DNA of 64,000 bases from Natronosporangium hydrolyticum (GTDB taxonomy: Bacteria; Actinomycetota; Actinomycetes; Mycobacteriales; Micromonosporaceae). The notes under the pieces were generated by a model. It made no database searches, was not told the origin of the DNA, and was given only the letters and a program-made list of their open reading frames with translations. Each line of letters opens with the position of its first letter. The stretch's first letter is position 1. The DNA is taken from assembly GCF_016925615.1 (NCBI RefSeq), contig NZ_CP070499.1, positions 2,294,001-2,358,000 on the forward strand. Reading direction: 5' to 3'. A program made the position numbers and the translations under genes. This document shows, in pieces, positions 1 to 6,849 of this stretch.

Positions 1-636
1 CGGGCGCTGGCGGCCTGGCAGGGCACCGCGGTGCCGGGCAACCGGGCGCAGGAACGGGCGCTGTGGGAGTCGGTAGGACTGGTACCCGATGACCTGGCCA
101 GCCAGGTGCTGGTGCTGGGGTTGCCGGCGAGCGGTGGGCTGCTTGGCCGTTGGCTCACCGAGGCGGCGGAGGCACGGGTACCGCTCCGGGTGACGCTGCA
201 CCAGCTCCGGCTGGCGTCGTTGACGCTGCCGGTCGACGAGATCTTCGTGTGCGAGAACCCAGCGGTGTTGCGGGCCGCCGTCGGCCTGGCACCGCGGGCC
301 CGGCCGTTGATCTGCACCGAGGGGGTGCCGTCGGTGGCGGCGCACCAGCTACTCTCCGCGGCCCCGGCGGAGACCGTGATCCGGTGGCGAAACGACTTCG
401 ACTGGCCCGGGGTGAGGATCACCACCGCCGCGCTGGCGCGCTACCCCCGCGCGCTCCCCTGGCGGATGTCGGTCCAGGATTACGCGGCGGCCGGCGGGAG
501 CGGACCGGCGTTGCTGGGCGAGCCGGCCACCACCGGGTGGGATCCGACGCTGGCGGCTGCGATGCGGGCGGCTGGTCGGGCAGTGATGGAGGAGCGGCTG
601 GTGGATCTGCTGCTCACCGATCTGCGGTCTAGCTAG
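1..636 (+). CDS. DUF2399/TIGR02679 protein, C-terminal part (Wadjet-like operon member)
   Basis: The reading frame is open from base 1, so this is the 3' part of a longer gene; the first GTG at 31 is probably internal. The 200 or so visible residues contain the motifs of the Toprim-like DUF2399 domain: CENPAVL, then CTEGVPSVA, then a DFDWPG motif whose acidic residues would bind metal, and the closing EERLVDLLLTDL. In established families this protein is encoded with DUF2397, DUF2398 and an SMC/MukB-like TIGR02680 ATPase, a set grouped with Wadjet anti-plasmid systems, where it is the nuclease-like subunit. The gene is followed by a plus-strand GH16 gene that is unrelated, so it appears to be the last gene of its operon. 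The partners would lie left of the window and cannot be checked here. Confidence 0.8.
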   Translation, partial: RALAAWQGTAVPGNRAQERALWESVGLVPDDLASQVLVLGLPASGGLLGRWLTEAAEARVPLRVTLHQLRLASLTLPVDEIFVCENPAVLRAAVGLAPRARPLICTEGVPSVAAHQLLSAAPAETVIRWRNDFDWPGVRITTAALARYPRALPWRMSVQDYAAAGGSGPALLGEPATTGWDPTLAAAMRAAGRAVMEERLVDLLLTDLRSS

Positions 637-738
637 TTCTTGCCTGAGGGGTAACTGGCGTTGCTGCGGTTCACGCGGTTGGGGGAGTTGCCGGGTTTCT
701 TAGCCGCCTCGGCTGCTGGGGTGGCGAAACTAGGTGCC

Positions 739-1737
739 ATGCGATCTTCCCAGCGGCCAGTCGTGGCGGTTAACCGAGCTCTCCGCAGCCGAGTCGTCGG
801 CGCCGTAGCGCTCACCGGGGCGCTGCTCGCGAGCGATGGCCTGGCCAGTTGCAACGAGAACGATGGCGGGGCGCCGCCGACGCCGCCCGGGTGGACAGTG
901 GAGTTCCTCGACGACTTCGAGGGGCCGGCCGGTGCGTTGCCCTCGTCGGAGCGCTGGCGGTTGAGCCTCGGCACCAGCTACCCGGACGGGCCACCTAACT
1001 GGGGGACCGGTGAGGTCACGGTCTACACCGACGATCCGGCCAATGTGAGCCTCAACGGCGAAGGGCAGTTGGAGATCACGCCGTTGCGGGACCGGGCGGG
1101 GGAGTGGACCTCCGCGCGGCTGGAGACCAACCGGCAGGACTTCCGCCCGCCGCCGGGTGGTGCGCTCCGGATCGAGAGCCGGCTGCAGCTCCCGGACGTG
1201 ACCGGTGCCGCGGCGCTCGGATACTGGCCGGCGTTCTGGGCACTGGGCGAGCCGTACCGGGAGGATATCGACGGCTTCCCCGCGATGGGGGAGATCGACA
1301 TCATGGAGAACGCCAACGGGTTGGACGAGGTGTGGGGGGTGCTGCACTGCGGTCCGGCCGAGGGCGGGCCGTGCGAGCAGCCCGACGGGCTCAGCGCGAG
1401 CACCGACTGCCCGGACGAGCCCTGTGCCGGCTCCTTCCACACCTTCACCTTCGAGTGGGACACCCGGGTGGGACCCGCCGAACTCCGGTGGGCGGTCGAC
1501 GGCGAGGTCTTCCACACGGTCAGCGAAGCTGACATTCCGGCCGACGTGTGGCAGCAGTTCACCGGCCATGAGGGCTACTTCCTGCTGCTGAACCTGGCGA
1601 TCGGTGGCGGCTTCCCGGACGCGATGGCCCAAACCACCACTCCGACGTCGCAGACCCAACCCGGTCACCCGCTGATCGTCGACTACGTGGCGGTCTGGAC
1701 CACCGGTGCCCAGCAGACCGGCGCCCAGCAGACGTGA
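739..1737 (+). CDS. GH16 family beta-glucanase-like lipoprotein
   Basis: Secreted glycoside hydrolase of family 16, which cuts beta-1,3 or beta-1,3-1,4 glucans and related polysaccharides. The active-site signature is visible as GEIDIMEN, giving E185 as nucleophile, D187 and E190 as acid/base when translation starts at ATG 739. The N-terminus has basic residues, a hydrophobic stretch and an LASC lipobox with C38, so the product is probably a lipoprotein. The substrate-binding aromatic residues (YWPAFWALG) and the C-terminal strand (HPLIVDYVAVW) are typical of the jelly-roll fold. I chose ATG 739 because the in-frame extension upstream does not improve the signal peptide. The substrate is not determinable from sequence. 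A hairpin follows the stop. Confidence 0.88.
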   Translation: MRSSQRPVVAVNRALRSRVVGAVALTGALLASDGLASCNENDGGAPPTPPGWTVEFLDDFEGPAGALPSSERWRLSLGTSYPDGPPNWGTGEVTVYTDDPANVSLNGEGQLEITPLRDRAGEWTSARLETNRQDFRPPPGGALRIESRLQLPDVTGAAALGYWPAFWALGEPYREDIDGFPAMGEIDIMENANGLDEVWGVLHCGPAEGGPCEQPDGLSASTDCPDEPCAGSFHTFTFEWDTRVGPAELRWAVDGEVFHTVSEADIPADVWQQFTGHEGYFLLLNLAIGGGFPDAMAQTTTPTSQTQPGHPLIVDYVAVWTTGAQQTGAQQT

Positions 1738-1771
1738 CCGGCCGGGGGTAGGTAGCTCGGGGGAGGTAACC

Positions 1772-1798
1772 AGCCGGCCGGGGATCGGCCGGCCGGCT
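1772..1798. terminator. Bidirectional terminator-like hairpin
   Basis: The sequence AGCCGGCC at 1772-1779 pairs with GGCCGGCT at 1791-1798 around a short GC-rich loop. It lies between two convergent genes, the GH16 gene ending at 1737 and a minus-strand hypothetical gene whose stop codon it touches. No U-tract is seen, as is usual in GC-rich actinobacteria. Confidence 0.5.
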
Positions 1799-2048
1799 AC
1801 GCGGCGAGGGAGAGCGGGAGGGCCGGGTGGCGACGGGCGATGTGTTCCCGAGTGTCCGGCACCACGTCGCCGGTATCCAGCCAGCAGGAGACGCAGGGGT
1901 TCATGTCGGAGCGCCAGATCCACCGGGCCTTCTGGCTCACCAGCGGATGAAACTCGACGATGTTCCGGTTGGCGGGCCGCCGGAACCGGGTCAAATACTC
2001 GTCGGAGCGATGGTGAAAGTGGTGCTCCAACCACTCAACGGGGGACAT
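1797..2048 (-). CDS. Hypothetical small protein with CxxC
   Basis: I do not recognise this 83-residue protein. The codons end mostly in G or C, as in the neighbouring real genes, which supports coding. The sequence is rich in His and Arg near the start (EWLEHHFHHRSDEY) and contains a central CVSC pair within NPCVSCWLD, which could bind a metal; this is inference. An ATG at 2096 would extend it by 16 residues of less protein-like sequence, so I prefer ATG 2048. No ribosome binding site is evident for either. It converges on the GH16 gene and shares its terminator. Confidence 0.5.
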   Translation of the reverse strand: MSPVEWLEHHFHHRSDEYLTRFRRPANRNIVEFHPLVSQKARWIWRSDMNPCVSCWLDTGDVVPDTREHIARRHPALPLSLAA

Positions 2049-2249
2049 TCGGGGTGCCTCGCTACATTTCGGGGTGTGATCTCGGGTGCGCAGCAACTCT
2101 GGGTGCGCAATGGCGCCGAATCTACCTGCCCGGTGAGTGGTTGCGGAGCCTCCGCGAGCATGTGCTACGCCACATCTTCCCAGGTGAGAAGGGTCGCAGT
2201 TGGGTACTGTCGGGCGGCGCGACGGCCGCCGTGGTGACGGAGGCCCGGC

Positions 2250-2417
2250 TTACCCCCAGTGCGGCGGCCGTTCGGCGAGCAGGCGCCGGTCGTCGCCGGT
2301 GAGGGAGTCATGGGAGTCGTGGGAGCCCGGACCGGGGTAGTCGTCGCCCCAGCCGGGCCCGCGCTCATCCTGGGTGGTGTCGGGCAGCACCTCGTCGTCG
2401 TCTTCCCATCCGCTCAC
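2250..2417 (-). CDS. Conserved 55-residue acidic actinobacterial protein
   Basis: GTG at 2417 opens a 55-residue frame. Its pattern is that of a short protein I recall from many actinobacterial genomes: an acidic start (SGWEDDDEVLPD), the core DTTQDERGPGWGD, and the ending RRLLAERPPHWG. The function is unknown to me. The frame could be extended upstream to 2837, but that extension runs through the repeat element at 2568-2812 and reads as low-complexity sequence, so the short form is preferred. A tract of seven GGGC units lies about 105-140 bases upstream of the start, in the region where its promoter would be. Confidence 0.65.
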   Translation of the reverse strand: MSGWEDDDEVLPDTTQDERGPGWGDDYPGPGSHDSHDSLTGDDRRLLAERPPHWG

Positions 2418-2522
2418 CGCACCAGTGTGCCAGCTCGCGGAGCCTGCTGGCTCATCCAGCGCTGGCGACCTCTCCGCATCTCGACCTCTCCGCATCCCGA
2501 CTTGATGATCTTGGAGGAGGAG

Positions 2523-2556
2523 GGGCGGGCGGGCGGGCGGGCGGGCGGGCGGGGGG
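2523..2556. repeat. (GGGC)7 simple tandem repeat followed by G6
   Basis: Seven consecutive GGGC tetramers at 2523-2550 run directly into six G residues. The tract can form a G-quadruplex on the plus strand and is prone to slippage. It lies 12 bases left of the inverted-repeat element at 2568 and upstream of the small minus-strand gene ending at 2250. Confidence 0.9.
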
Positions 2557-2567
2557 ACTGCTTCGTT

Positions 2568-2812
2568 GCCTACGAGAGCTGCTAGCACAAACGCAACGGT
2601 GCCGGCCGGGTGATGGCACCACGCCGCCGCTCGGGCTCGCCTCGACCTACGGGAGGGCTGGCGCGGCGTCGAGCGGGTGCCGCGATGGGTGACCAGGTCG
2701 GAAGCGTCCACCAGTCCGTTTCGGCGGGCGGCCGTTGTCCGGGAATTCGGTGCCGGAACAAGGCCGGCGCCGGCCTGGCGCTGCCCCGTTTGTGCTAGCA
2801 GCTCTCGTAGGC
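2568..2812. mobile_element. 245-bp MITE-like element with perfect 26-bp terminal inverted repeats
   Basis: Bases 2568-2593 and 2787-2812 are exact reverse complements over 26 bp; the arm begins GCCTACGAGAGCTGCTAGCA. The 193-bp interior has no convincing gene on either strand. This is the shape of a miniature inverted-repeat transposable element or the collapsed ends of an insertion sequence. I see no clear target-site duplication beyond the arms. I do not recognise the repeat as the end of a named IS family. The 466 bases between the small gene start at 2417 and the VOC stop at 2884 contain nothing else I can identify, apart from the GGGC tract. Confidence 0.55.
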
Positions 2813-2883
2813 TCCGACGCGGGTATCCACCGACCACGAATACAATCCAAGCTCATCAATTGGAGTGGCGTGGGCTGCCGGGG

Positions 2884-3309
2884 TCAGCCGGCGAGCCGGC
2901 GCTGGATCTCCGCCGGCGTCAACTCCTCCAACGGGTGCGAAATGATCCACAGGTGACCGTACGGGTCGGCGACCCGGCCAGACCGCTGCCCGTAGGGTTG
3001 GTCGGCGATCGGGAAGACGATCCGCCCGCCGGCGGCGACCATCGCCTCGGCGACCGCGTCGGCGTCGTCGACGGTCAGCTCCATGATCACCGGGGTGCCG
3101 CCGGTGCTGGTCGGCGCCAGGTCGCCGTCACCCTCGTCCTTCACCGACACGGTGGCGCCGCCGATCGTCAGCGCGGCGTGCACGATCTTCCCGTCGGGCA
3201 TCGTGAACCGGGTCTGTTCCCGGGCGCCGAGGCAGCTGCGGTAGTACTCGATCGCGCCGGCCCCGTCGGTCACGACCAGCTTCGGATGCACTTCAACAAT
3301 GGTGGCCAT
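2884..3309 (-). CDS. VOC family (glyoxalase/bleomycin-resistance fold) protein
   Basis: A 141-residue protein of the vicinal oxygen chelate superfamily, closest in style to PhnB/YdcE-like members. It shows the paired beta-alpha-beta modules: an N-terminal HPKLVVTDGAGAIEYYRSCLGA segment, a central strand with MELTVDDADA, and the closing DPYGHLWIISHP motif, where the GHxW pattern often carries a metal ligand. Members act on small electrophilic or phosphonate substrates or bind drugs; the substrate cannot be read from sequence. It stands alone: the next gene on the same strand is only a truncated AraC-family remnant. Confidence 0.8.
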   Translation of the reverse strand: MATIVEVHPKLVVTDGAGAIEYYRSCLGAREQTRFTMPDGKIVHAALTIGGATVSVKDEGDGDLAPTSTGGTPVIMELTVDDADAVAEAMVAAGGRIVFPIADQPYGQRSGRVADPYGHLWIISHPLEELTPAEIQRRLAG

Positions 3310-3351
3310 GGCCCCATCCTCGCCGACCGCCGGGGCCGGGTCTTGTAGAAA

Positions 3352-3528
3352 TCAACCAACCCCCGGGCCGGTCACCGGGATGTGGTTGGCGGCGTCCGGG
3401 CTGCGCGGGGCGTACTCGGTGGGTCGCAGCCCGGCGAATGCCCGGAACTCGTGGATCAGGTGTGGCTGGTCGTGGTAGCCGAACTCGGCCGCCAGCCGGC
3501 CCCAGTCGACGACTGCCACCGTGCCAGC
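3352..3528 (-). pseudogene. Truncated AraC-family regulator (C-terminal HTH remnant)
   Basis: On the minus strand, just upstream of the VOC gene, a frame opens after a TAG at 3529-3531 and ends with TGA at 3352-3354. From GTG 3519 it encodes 55 residues, including WGRLAAEFGYHDQPHLIHEF and AGLRPTEY, the second helix-turn-helix of AraC-type regulators. The first helix-turn-helix and the whole sensor domain are missing, so this is a 5'-truncated remnant rather than a functional gene. A complete copy may once have regulated the VOC gene. Confidence 0.65.
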
Positions 3529-3590
3529 CTAACCCCGTCGTCGGCGGCCGGGGTTGACCTGAAGCCAGGTTGAGATTGCAGAGTGGCCGG

Positions 3591-4028
3591 ATGGCAGATT
3601 TTGATCTTGCGGAGTTCCTCGCCCAGCCGTTGACCGCCCGGGTCGCGACCAACGGCCCGACGGTACGCCCCACCTGGTTCCTCTGGGAGGACGAGAGATT
3701 CTGGATTATCACCGGCCCGTGGACGAAGCTGTTGGGCCGGGTGCGTGCCGACCCGGTGGTGGCGCTGGTGGTCGACGAGTGCCAGCTCGCCACCGGGGTG
3801 GTGCGGCAGGTCATCGCCCGGGGACGGGCCGACCTGCTGCCCTTCGACGTCCCCCGTGGTCGCCGCAAGCTCTCCCGATATCTCGGCAGCGATGAGAGTC
3901 GCTGGGACGACCGCTTCACCAGTTACCTCTACCGCGACCCGGCCGACACCGGCATCACTTGGCTGCGGGTCCACCCCACGCTGCTCCGGGCGAAAGACCT
4001 CAGCTATCCGGTCAATCCCCAAGTTTAA
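3591..4028 (+). CDS. Pyridoxamine 5'-phosphate oxidase-like (split-barrel flavin/F420) protein
   Basis: A 145-residue protein of the PPOX split beta-barrel group, which binds FMN, F420 or heme as a dimer. The start ADFDLAEFLAQPLTARVATNG followed by PTVRPTWFLWEDERFWIITG is the typical first half, and RADPVVALVVDE is the central strand. ATG 3591 is chosen over an upstream in-frame codon because it begins directly at the conserved domain. In actinobacteria, many proteins of this type are F420-dependent reductases or biliverdin-binding proteins; which applies here is unknown. It is a single gene preceded by the AraC remnant on the other strand. Confidence 0.78.
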   Translation: MADFDLAEFLAQPLTARVATNGPTVRPTWFLWEDERFWIITGPWTKLLGRVRADPVVALVVDECQLATGVVRQVIARGRADLLPFDVPRGRRKLSRYLGSDESRWDDRFTSYLYRDPADTGITWLRVHPTLLRAKDLSYPVNPQV

Positions 4029-4225
4029 GCAGGTCAGCGCCGTGGGTCGTGGGGGTCGGCGCGATGATCGAGCGGCCTGGGCGGGCACAAACTCGCGCGG
4101 GCGGCGGTACATCGAGTGCGGAGCTACACTGGCTGTGAGCAGTTCGTCACCCGCTGCGGGTGGGGTGGCTCATCCTCCCGGGGTCAGCGTTTGGAAATCA
4201 GGATGCCCGTTACTGGGAGGTCGTC

Positions 4226-4720
4226 ATGGTGACTCCGCTCGGCGGTACGGATCTACCGGTCGAACAGACCCGGAGGGTGACGGTCGCGACCTACGGCGAC
4301 TACGCGTCGGCCCAGCGGGCCGTCGATTTCTTGTCCGACAACCAGTTTCCGGTCGACCGGACCGCCATCATCGGCACCGATCTCCGGTTGGTGGAGACCG
4401 TGCTCGGTCGGCTCACCGTCGGCCGGGCCGCGTTGCAGGGGACCGCGGTCGGAGCCTGGTTCGGGCTCTTCATCGGCCTGCTCTTCGGCATTTTCGCGGT
4501 GTCGGGCTGGCTGGCGGTGGTGATCGCCGGGGTGCTGATCGGCGCTCTGTTCGGGGCGATCTTCGGGGCCCTGGCCCAAGCCTTCACCCGCGGTCAGCGC
4601 GACTTCTCGTCCCGCCGGTCGCTGGTCGCCGCCCACTATGACGTGACGGTCGACGGGGAGTACGCCGAGCAGGCGTCGCGCCTGCTGGCTACGCTGCCCG
4701 CGGAGCCGAACCGCGGCTAG
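4226..4720 (+). CDS. YflT-like general stress protein with glycine-rich membrane hairpin
   Basis: A 164-residue protein whose N-terminal part (RRVTVATYGDYASAQRAVDFLSDNQFPVDRTAIIG) matches the general stress protein 17M/YflT domain. It is followed by a glycine-rich hydrophobic hairpin (about residues 68-110: GAWFGLFIGLLFGIFAVSGW and a second segment ending FGAIFGALAQ), then a short soluble tail with HYDVTVDGEYAEQA. Such proteins are widespread in actinobacteria and their biochemical role is not known. ATG 4226 is preceded by a GGGAGG ribosome binding site, which decides the start against the longer frame from 4160. The 197 bases before it hold no gene. Confidence 0.78.
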   Translation: MVTPLGGTDLPVEQTRRVTVATYGDYASAQRAVDFLSDNQFPVDRTAIIGTDLRLVETVLGRLTVGRAALQGTAVGAWFGLFIGLLFGIFAVSGWLAVVIAGVLIGALFGAIFGALAQAFTRGQRDFSSRRSLVAAHYDVTVDGEYAEQASRLLATLPAEPNRG

Positions 4721-4724
4721 GCGG

Positions 4725-6017
4725 TCAGGCCCGGGTTCGGGGAGTGTCGATAGTCGACGGATCGAGCAACGCGTTGCTTCGGTGCTGGGGCCGGAGGTAG
4801 AACTCGTCCGCCCAGGCCAGTAGGGCGCTGGCGCGGGCGCCGGCGCCCTCCATTAGCTCGGCGTGGACCCCAAGCCAGGCGGTGAAGGCCAGCCGGCCGT
4901 GGAGTTCGTGCCGGTGTGGACCCAGCTCGGCGACGGCGGCCTGTCGATCGACCATCGCCATGATCCCCCGGTCGTGGTAATGGAACGGCTGCCGGGGTCG
5001 ACCGTGCCAGGCGGCGAGCAGATTCTGGGCGGCGTGCCGGCCGGATTGCCGGGCGACGCTGGCCAGCTGCGGCAGCGGATGCCCGTCGGGCCCGCCGGGG
5101 ATGTTCGCGGCGTCACCGACGGCGTAGACCTGCGGCGCATCCGGCACGGTCAGATCGGGTGCGACGTTCACCCGGCCGCCGGGACCGAGCGGCAGCGCGT
5201 CGGTGCCGAGCGGGGGCGTGGCCACGCCGCCGGCCCAGATCGTCAGCCGGGTCGCGACGCTGCCGCCTTGGCTGAGGGTGATTTGGTCGGCGGCGACCCC
5301 GGTCACCGAGACCCCGGAGCGCAGCTGCACCCCCCGGGAACGCAGCCGGTCGGTGGCGAACTCCTGCGACTCGGCGGTGAACCCGGTCAGCAACGTCTGT
5401 CCGTGGTCGATCAGGATCACCTGCGCCTGCGCGGCGAGGCGCGGCCCGAACGCCGCCGGGACCACATCGTCGACCAGATCGGCGAGCGCGCCGGCGGTCT
5501 CGACCCCGGTCGGGCCGCCGCCCACCACGACCAGGTTGAGCGGGACATCGCCCGGCGGCGACTGGTCCCGGGCGGTCTGGAAGAGCCGGATCAACTGGTC
5601 GCGTACCGCCTGCGCGCCGTCGAGGGTGTAGAGCGGGTAGGCGTGCTCGGCGGCGCCCGGGGTGTGGAAGAAGTTGGGGTCGGCGCCGCCGGCGAGCACC
5701 AGCACATCGGCGGTCAGTTCATCGCCGCTGGCCAGCTGGACGGCGCGCCGATTCGGGTCGAGCCGTACGACGGTGTCGGTCCGGACCGTGACGTTGTGGT
5801 GGTGGCGCAACAACTCCACCAGGTCGAGGCCGACATCGGCGGGGGCGAGTTCGGCGGTGGCCACCTGGTAGAGCAGCGGGGTGAACTGATGGCGCCCGGT
5901 GCGGTCGACCAGGGTGACGCGGATCTGTCGCCGGCCGCCGAGCTGCTGGGCGCAGGCCAGGCCCGCGAACCCGCCGCCGACGATGACCACATGTGCGTCT
6001 TCCGGCCTGCCCGCCAT
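4725..6017 (-). CDS. NAD(P)/FAD-dependent oxidoreductase, type II NADH dehydrogenase-like
   Basis: A 430-residue flavoprotein of the NDH-2 group, which transfers electrons from NADH to quinone at the membrane without pumping protons. It has two dinucleotide-binding motifs: GGGFAG near residue 14 for FAD, and VVVGGGPTGVETAG in the middle for NAD(P)H. It also has the conserved FTPLLYQVATAEL segment and the C-terminal VYAVGDAANI motif that contacts FAD. Start ATG 6017 puts the FAD motif at the expected distance; the longer frame to 6092 adds a non-conserved extension. The C-terminal amphipathic region (RGIMAMVDRQAAVAELG and FTAWLGVHAELM) fits membrane association. It lies downstream of the histidine phosphatase gene on the same strand, 90 bases apart. 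Confidence 0.85.
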   Translation of the reverse strand: MAGRPEDAHVVIVGGGFAGLACAQQLGGRRQIRVTLVDRTGRHQFTPLLYQVATAELAPADVGLDLVELLRHHHNVTVRTDTVVRLDPNRRAVQLASGDELTADVLVLAGGADPNFFHTPGAAEHAYPLYTLDGAQAVRDQLIRLFQTARDQSPPGDVPLNLVVVGGGPTGVETAGALADLVDDVVPAAFGPRLAAQAQVILIDHGQTLLTGFTAESQEFATDRLRSRGVQLRSGVSVTGVAADQITLSQGGSVATRLTIWAGGVATPPLGTDALPLGPGGRVNVAPDLTVPDAPQVYAVGDAANIPGGPDGHPLPQLASVARQSGRHAAQNLLAAWHGRPRQPFHYHDRGIMAMVDRQAAVAELGPHRHELHGRLAFTAWLGVHAELMEGAGARASALLAWADEFYLRPQHRSNALLDPSTIDTPRTRA

Positions 6018-6107
6018 CGCGTCGCTCCCGCCATCGGATCGCTCCACCGCCCGGTGGCGCGGCTTCGAGCACCCTCCTGCTGAGAGAATCACACGAGCCG
6101 GCCAACG

Positions 6108-6695
6108 TCAGCCGGATGGCGGATCCGGGGCGGTCGACTGGTTCCACCGCCGCAGCACCGGGGTCTCCCGTTCCCAGCCGAGCGCGCTGACGGCGGCGGT
6201 GTCGAGCGCGAAGCACCGCCCCTGCGCCGCGGGCAGCTCCAACCAGCGGGCGGCGAGCACCCGGAGCAGATGCCCGTGGGAGAAGACCGCGACATCGCCG
6301 TCGACGCCCCGCAGCCGGTCGATCAGCGGGTCCACCCGGTCACCCACCTGCGTGGCGGTCTCGCCTGCCGGCGCGCCGTCCCGCCAGATCGACCAGCCGG
6401 GGCGCTGCGACCGGATGTCGGCGGTGGTCCGCCCCTCGTAGCTGCCGTACTCCCATTCTCGCAGCTCCGGCACCACCTCGGCGTCGGCGGCCAGGCCCGC
6501 AAGTCGGCAGGTGTCGGCGGCCCGGCGCAGCGGGCTGGTCAGCACGGTTACGAACCGCCGGTCGCCGAGGGCGGCGGCGAGCGCGGTCGCGGCGGCCTCC
6601 CCGGCGGGGGTGAGCGGCAGATCGGTCCGGCCGGTGTGCCGGCCGCTGCGGCTCCACTCGGTCTCCCCGTGGCGGACCAACACGATCTCCGACAT
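6108..6695 (-). CDS. Histidine phosphatase family protein
   Basis: A 195-residue phosphatase or phosphoglycerate-mutase-like enzyme. The phosphate-accepting histidine lies in the N-terminal VRHGETEW motif (H9). The second conserved arginine follows in LTSPLRRAADTC, the acid in ELREWEYGSYEG, and the second histidine in VAVFSHGHLLRVLA. The length is typical of the short actinobacterial group, often annotated as acid phosphatase or glucosyl-3-phosphoglycerate phosphatase; the substrate cannot be assigned from sequence alone. It is divergent from the glycogen/trehalose operon that starts at 6850. Confidence 0.85.
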   Translation of the reverse strand: MSEIVLVRHGETEWSRSGRHTGRTDLPLTPAGEAAATALAAALGDRRFVTVLTSPLRRAADTCRLAGLAADAEVVPELREWEYGSYEGRTTADIRSQRPGWSIWRDGAPAGETATQVGDRVDPLIDRLRGVDGDVAVFSHGHLLRVLAARWLELPAAQGRCFALDTAAVSALGWERETPVLRRWNQSTAPDPPSG

Positions 6696-6849
6696 GCCGT
6701 GCCTCCGCTCTGCTCACCTGGCAGCAGCTTGCCACGCCGGGCCGCCGGCCGGCGCGATTGTGGCGAAGCCAGCGCCTAAACCCCGACCTTTCTCACTCGG
6801 TGGGTGTGCCGGTGCAGGACCCGCCGGCCGGCCCAGGACAATTGGGGGA

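Noticed and set aside
730-2034. A 434-codon minus-strand frame covering the GH16 gene.
   Set aside because: It lies antisense to a gene with an intact GH16 active site and has shadow-like composition.
2250-2837. Extended 195-codon version of the small conserved gene.
   Set aside because: The extension reads through the inverted-repeat element and a simple repeat; only the last 55 residues look like a protein.
4253-4636. Minus-strand frames opposite the YflT-like gene.
   Set aside because: Shadow frames without domains; the plus-strand gene has a ribosome binding site and a recognised domain.
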